This document shows positions 58,993 to 64,000 of a stretch of DNA of 64,000 nucleotides, piece by piece. How positions within the stretch are numbered: the first letter of the stretch is position 1; every line of letters begins with the position of its first letter. This stretch comes from Charina bottae (lineage: Eukaryota; Chordata; Lepidosauria; Squamata; Charinaidae): positions 55,328,501 through 55,392,500 of the forward strand of contig JALMGJ010000006.1 of NCBI GenBank assembly GCA_023362775.1. Reading direction: 5' to 3'. The notes below the pieces were generated by a model that did no database searches, was not told the origin of the DNA, and saw only the letters and a list, made by a program, of their open reading frames with translations. The translations under genes were made by a program, and so were the position numbers.

Positions 58993-59881
58993 GATGTAGT
59001 TTTTTAATTGTAATTTTAAATGTACTGTAGATGTGAGCCCCCAAGAGTTACCAGGTTGTGGTGGGATAGAAATGCAAGAAACAAATACCTGTTTTGAGAA
59101 TTTAGGGTTCCTTGTCATAAGGTATGGCACAGAAATATTTTTAAGAAATAAATGAGGGTTACCCTAATAGGGTTTTACCTTCATTTTTCTTCTATCTCCA
59201 ACTTTCATGCTGCATTTCACCGTGTGAAGAAAAAGATAGACAGGTTCAGGAAGGTGATTCCCTGCCAGGGAATCTGATCACTTGAAGGGAGAGGAAGAGT
59301 CACTTCTTCTCAAGTTGCTCCCATCCCTTAGCAGCTCTGCAATTTACCAAGCACATGGTCACTGAATCACAGTTTCCCTCATCATGGCAAGATATATTAT
59401 ACTTCCACTTAAATTATAGTGTGGTCCCTATGCACATAATTTTTATCATTTTTAGTGGTAGCTTCAGAAACATAGACAAAATAACAGTAAAAAAAACACA
59501 AAAAAGTCTTGTGGCATCTAATTAAATCTGTTAGTCTCTCAGATGTCTCAAAACTATTTTTGGTAATGAATTTCTTCTTCTGTGCCAATATCATAATAGA
59601 CAGTCCTACCTTTGAATAATAGGGAAAGCCTGTTATTAAAATATGATCGGAAAAATCCATGAGAACACCAAGGCATTCAAAATAATATCTTCTAGGCTTG
59701 GAGGTGGGGGCCAGAGACAGAGACTTATCCTTCCAAAATCATACACCAAAGAAATGAGTTATTGCTTCTCTATGTAGCTTCTGAGAAGGGTGTGTGGTTG
59801 TATTTCTACATTTCTACAGGGAAGATGTAATTTGCCTACAAAGAAATAAATACTGCTAAAATATTAATATTTAAAATGGCA
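58993..59881. other. Unannotated DNA
   Basis: Nothing recognised. Confidence 0.45.
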
Positions 59882-59884
59882 TGA

Positions 59885-59951
<67 letters not shown>
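59882..59951. repeat. (GAAA)n microsatellite
   Basis: About 17 perfect GAAA units. Confidence 0.96.
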
Positions 59952-59952
<1 letters not shown>

Positions 59953-62089
59953 CTGTTCTTTTTAGTCAGTGAATTTAGGCCCATGTACTCAGAAGGGATG
60001 GATGGAGTAAATGCAAATTACATTTCCCGAGTGACAAAATAACATGTTATGATTTTTGGAGAACATACATTTCTCAGCAACAAAAGGTTTCTATGAAACA
60101 ACATGACTGGATTCCTTGTATATCATTTCAACTTTAATGGAGGGGAGGAAAGATCATGAGAAAGGGCTTCATGAGGAGATATGCTTTTTCTTTACAAGAT
60201 ATACTGTATATGCCAATTCAGATTTTATACATTTGAGTCATATTTAGAAAATTGCTTGGTGACTGAGCCTGCTTGCATTTGTTTCTTTGATTCCTCAGTT
60301 GTTTTTTGCCATGTTCCTTGAAAGGCAGAGCAATGGCGATACTAGTTGAATTTTAGACATATTTTAGTTATATCTTTTAGGCAAATAAATTGCTTTTTGA
60401 GTTGGAGTCCATTCTCTACAATATCAGGGTAGCCATATTTTATGTACAACATGTAGGAATTCTGATATGGTAGTATCAGAACTCCACACAGTTTCTTATT
60501 AGTATATAGCATAGTAGAAGTGTTCCCATAAACTTGCACAAGGCTTAATCAGTTCAAACACAAAATAAACACACTTCACACGTTAAATGTAAAGTTACAT
60601 TAAAAAAAAGAGTTTATAATTTTATTGTAACTCACAGTTCCTTAGTAGAAACGGTCAATGCATGCGAGCAATTAGTTCTGACGTGAACCACATGCTTCCA
60701 ATGTGGCCCACCTGGATGGAAGTATGTGAAACACGTGGCAGCAGCCTTGGCTGCCACTCTCCTTGGTAGGAGATTCAAAGCAGAGAGAGAGAAAGAGAAA
60801 GGGAACAGGAAACAGGAAACTGGGATTCAGCCCCTCCCACACACAGCAAGTGAGATCAGGTTACAGCAGAGGCTGTCTCCTCCTTCGAGCTTCTGTGTGA
60901 GACGTGCTTGATTGAAACCCGATCTCTAACACAACAGTCCTCTAAAGAAGGGATGTCAGAGGACAATACACTGTTTTGATAGATGTCTTCTATCTGAAGT
61001 GCAGTCCAATCCCAGCATACATCTACATGAAGACTCTGCACCTATTCAGAAGTAGCTCTGGACCTCTATGGTCCCACAATATCAACTGAGTTTGAGCAAC
61101 TTAATTGATTTATTTTTATCCAGAATACAGTGTAAGCTAAATTGCAAATACATACATGCACACTTAATTTTTGCAATGGTGAAGCTCTGCAGAGCCTATG
61201 AGTGGTCCATTTCTCAAATGTAGGATACTCTTGACTCAGCTGTTCTCCCTGGACCTAAGCTTCAGTTGTCCTAGCAGATCCTTTTCTGGGGCTGACTGAG
61301 CAGGTGGTGTAACTAGCTAGAGATCTATCTGTTTGCCCTTCTGTTTGGTAGAGGGCAAGGGAGGGATTCAGAGCTTCAGCTGCTTGTTTTGTTTCGTTTT
61401 TCAATTTTTTTTTCTTGTCCCCTTCATATCAGGTGGAGGTAAAGGGATTTCAGTTACTTCAGTAAAGTAGATATGAGGCAGTATGGAAGTGCCTTACTAT
61501 AAGTTGTAGTTCTTACATCCTAAAAACTGTCCATCTTATTGCATCTTTTGCCTTATTTCAGCCAGCACTGTGGCCTTACAGTCACAGTTAGAAATCTGAG
61601 AAAAGTGGCTGTGATATCATGCCATATCCTCAGTGCTCAATGGTATTATAGGAAGAAATGGCAACTTGGTAAGCATTCATCATCAGCAACTTACAAATGG
61701 ACTTGCTTGCTTGCTTCCTTCCTCAAACAACCAGACAAACACACATAACATGTACTGAAAACATGGATGGAGTGGGGAAAGAAGATACTAGCAGTTTATT
61801 TCATTTTCTTTTTGAAGGTTGTGGGGGTATATTTTATTGCTCCAGGATCTGCTGTAGTTTGGATGGAGTCCTGACTGAATGCTACCTTTGAATGCTCCTA
61901 TAGGTTTGTTTGGAAAGCACTGCTGCAGATCCACTTCAAATTGCTTTTGTGGGATTAAGTATGCAAGCAATGCAATGAGAAGTGCCCAAAGTCTGGTTTA
62001 AACAGCTACAAAGGAAAGGAGATGCATCTCAGTAAACAGTTAGAGCTTGGAGAGCAGAATGAGCACTTATACAGCTGTTAAATTTTTAA
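59952..62089. other. Unannotated DNA
   Basis: No gene or recognised repeat; a GA-rich patch is at 60782-60815. Short open frames (60726-61041, 61539-61970) lack domain motifs. Confidence 0.45.
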
Positions 62090-62730
62090 GAAGCAGGATA
62101 GCATTGAAGAAGACTTTCGACAATACCAGCCAAGAAAACAAACTAATGCATCATAGAACAAAGCAATCCAGAGTTACTCAAGGCACAAAAGACCAGAGTT
62201 CTCAAATGATCATATTTTGAACACATTATGCAAAGACCTAGTTCTCTGGAGAAGTCTATAAAGTTGGGAAATGTGGAAAGAAAAAGAATGTTTTGATTTT
62301 GGATTTTGATGATTAGGTTGTTATAGTTTTGAAATAATGTTGATTATGGTTAGAATTAGAATAAGAGGTTAATGTATTATGTATTTGTATCTGTGCTGGA
62401 GAAGGTCAGAAGTCATTCTTTCTGTATTTCTTCCTAATTATTTCTGCACTTTTTAGTTTGCCTTTTTTCTTTTAGTCTTTCTTCTATCTTTTCTATCTTT
62501 TGTATTTTATCTATACTTTGAAACTTTAATAAAGTCTTTGTAAAATAAAAAAGGAAAAGGAAAAGAGGATGACCAGCAACAAGGTGGATGGACTTCGTTA
62601 CAGTGGCAATCTGTGTACTGTTGGAAGACTTGAAGGACTAGATTGAGAACAGATCATTCTGGAGAAAATCTATCTTTGTGGTTGCTAAAAACCAACACTG
62701 ACTTGATGGCACATAATCATTCAGTAATGG
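62090..62730 (+). mobile_element. RTE-like LINE 3' fragment, interrupted
   Basis: Related to 2518 and 6000: ccagccaagaaaacaaacta, then ttatgcaaagacctagttct on the left and gaggatgaccagcaacaagg to acttgatggcacataatcat on the right. The two halves are collinear in the sister copies, so the middle (62285-62560) is a later insertion. Confidence 0.68.
62285..62560 (+). mobile_element. L1-type LINE 3' end
   Basis: A 3' UTR with tttctgcactttttagtttg, a pyrimidine-rich stretch, tttaataaagtctttg (poly(A) signal) and an A-rich tail. It splits the RTE-like element at ggaaagaaaaagaa; the A/G-rich flanks make the TSD hard to define. Confidence 0.6.
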
Positions 62731-64000
62731 AGAGGTCTTGAAGACAAGGGTCAGGTAAATTAATTCAATTTATAGACGAAATATCTAAGTAAATTTGCAG
62801 TGGTGAGGGGTTTTTTTCTGGCAAAGTAAAATACTTTCAAGGAAGTATGCCTTTAAAAGGGAGCCAGGATTCACCAGCATAAGTCCTTGGAGGTCTGTAA
62901 ATTAGGTTATGAACTATACTTAGTCGCAACCTTAGTTTCATCTTCTTTAAGGGAAAGAGGAGATACAGTAGATGAGAGGCTATGTGGTCCATAAGGAAAG
63001 AGGTAGGCCCCAACTTAGTTTAATATATTTTAAATTCTAGGCTTTATTCTTTCTATCATGGTTCAGATTATAACCTTTGTAATTGTGACTGTAACATCCC
63101 TTGTATAATTTTGATTATAATTACAGCAGCACATTGTTTCCTAGTTTTTCCCTGTATATTTATTCATATTGTAACATAATGTATAATTAGAAACTGAAGC
63201 TAACTAAATAAACATGCCTCTTGGCCAAAGATTTATGAAGTTTGGCTGCATATAAGCCCTCTTCTAGACAGTTGCTATAGAGCAATAACATTGTTAACTT
63301 AAGGTTTTATGGGGAGGCAAATGAATCCACAAGAAGCTCAGAACATCCTCTGACATGGATTCAAATTCCTGTTTTCAAAGCCTAGATTATTAATTGGAGC
63401 TAACTGAAGGAAAGAGGATAAATTCCTAGAGTCTTCTCCACTGCAGAGAGACAAAATATGTACAGTATCTACATTCTGTACTAGTGGTTTCTAAACTTAC
63501 AACGAGCTATACAAAGTAACACATTCAATTTTTTGGGGGGGAAAAAGCCATTTATTGTGGGCGAAAATATTTTCTTTTTCTTCCTTCTGGTAATGCTTAA
63601 GTGGCCACAGTACATTTTAGCAATGAACAATGCTTCTAGATCCACCTCAGTTGCAGCATTCCTGATTTCAAGAATTACAACTTGATGGCCAAGTCATCAT
63701 TTTAGCACTAGGGGAACGGTTTGCTTCTACAGTTTTTACATCTGCCTTTGTGTTCCCCTTGTTGCATCTCAGAGCTCTGGAGCAAGAGAGAGGATTGAGG
63801 CTTCACTGAGGTCCAGAACCTGAGCAGAGCAGATTCAGGCCTATCTACTCCACCACAGAAAAATAAAAATCCGTTTGGAATTGGGATCCAGATTTTCACA
63901 AATTCAGTGCACACACCTAGTGTGCAGTTATAAACGTAATCTATGCAGGAGAGGTAAAAGATTACCCAAATAAGTATCTCTTAATACATAATTTATTATG
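62731..64000. other. Unannotated DNA
   Basis: Nothing recognised to the end of the window. Confidence 0.45.

Noticed and set aside
60726..61041. Two short ORFs on opposite strands in a region of slightly higher GC
   Set aside because: No domain, no splice-site pattern I could defend, and GA-rich low-complexity sequence.
1..64000. CRISPR arrays, bacterial operons or prophage
   Set aside because: The repeat families are vertebrate; tandem arrays are simple microsatellites without spacers.

Overview
The window looks like intergenic or intronic DNA of a squamate reptile, plausibly a snake. It is AT-rich, and I recognise no host exon, tRNA or rRNA gene. The repeat mix is the main clue: RTE-BovB LINEs, Sauria SINEs, MIR-like CORE-SINEs, CR1, L2 and L1 LINEs, hAT MITEs, Tc1 and Gypsy remnants, and many long tetra- and pentanucleotide arrays. 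Snake versus lizard cannot be settled from this sequence alone.

Layout. 1-11 kb: sparse DNA with microsatellites, L2 tails, 3' pieces of a second RTE-like LINE, two 5'-truncated BovB copies and a hAT MITE. 11.9-15.2 kb: a complete BovB element with target-site duplications (TSDs) and an uninterrupted 1010-residue endonuclease/reverse-transcriptase ORF, the only convincing intact protein-coding gene. 15.3-23.8 kb: a Sauria SINE, a CORE-SINE, a second nearly full-length BovB with an internal deletion, and a LINE C-terminal module ending in a zinc finger. 25.2 kb and 33.3 kb: two tiny insertions (104 and 203 bp), each with its own TSD and each carrying a hammerhead-ribozyme-like fold. 27-35 kb: a Tc1 fossil, BovB, Sauria and CR1 pieces and a long decayed L2. 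36.9 kb: a CpG-rich hAT MITE. 43.4-46.6 kb: an antisense Gypsy pol fossil interrupted by a CORE-SINE with a pentanucleotide tail and by a 1.5-kb L1-like non-autonomous element. 50-56 kb: SINEs and hAT MITEs. 57.1-59.0 kb: a young 5'-truncated L1 with a perfect 16-bp TSD. 62 kb: an RTE-like fragment split by an L1-type 3' end. The remaining stretches show nothing I can name.

How the parts relate. BovB is the likely source of enzyme for its own truncated copies and, by shared 3' sequence, for the Sauria SINEs. CORE-SINEs share a block of about 35 bp with the BovB 5' leader. Several microsatellites begin exactly at LINE or SINE 3' tails, and one lies inside a SINE's TSD. The most interesting signal is the pair of micro-insertions with hammerhead-like motifs that lack a normal stem III but have a self-complementary ACGU in its place. 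This fits reported Penelope-associated hammerhead variants thought to act as dimers. All functional statements are from reading the sequence; no database search was run.
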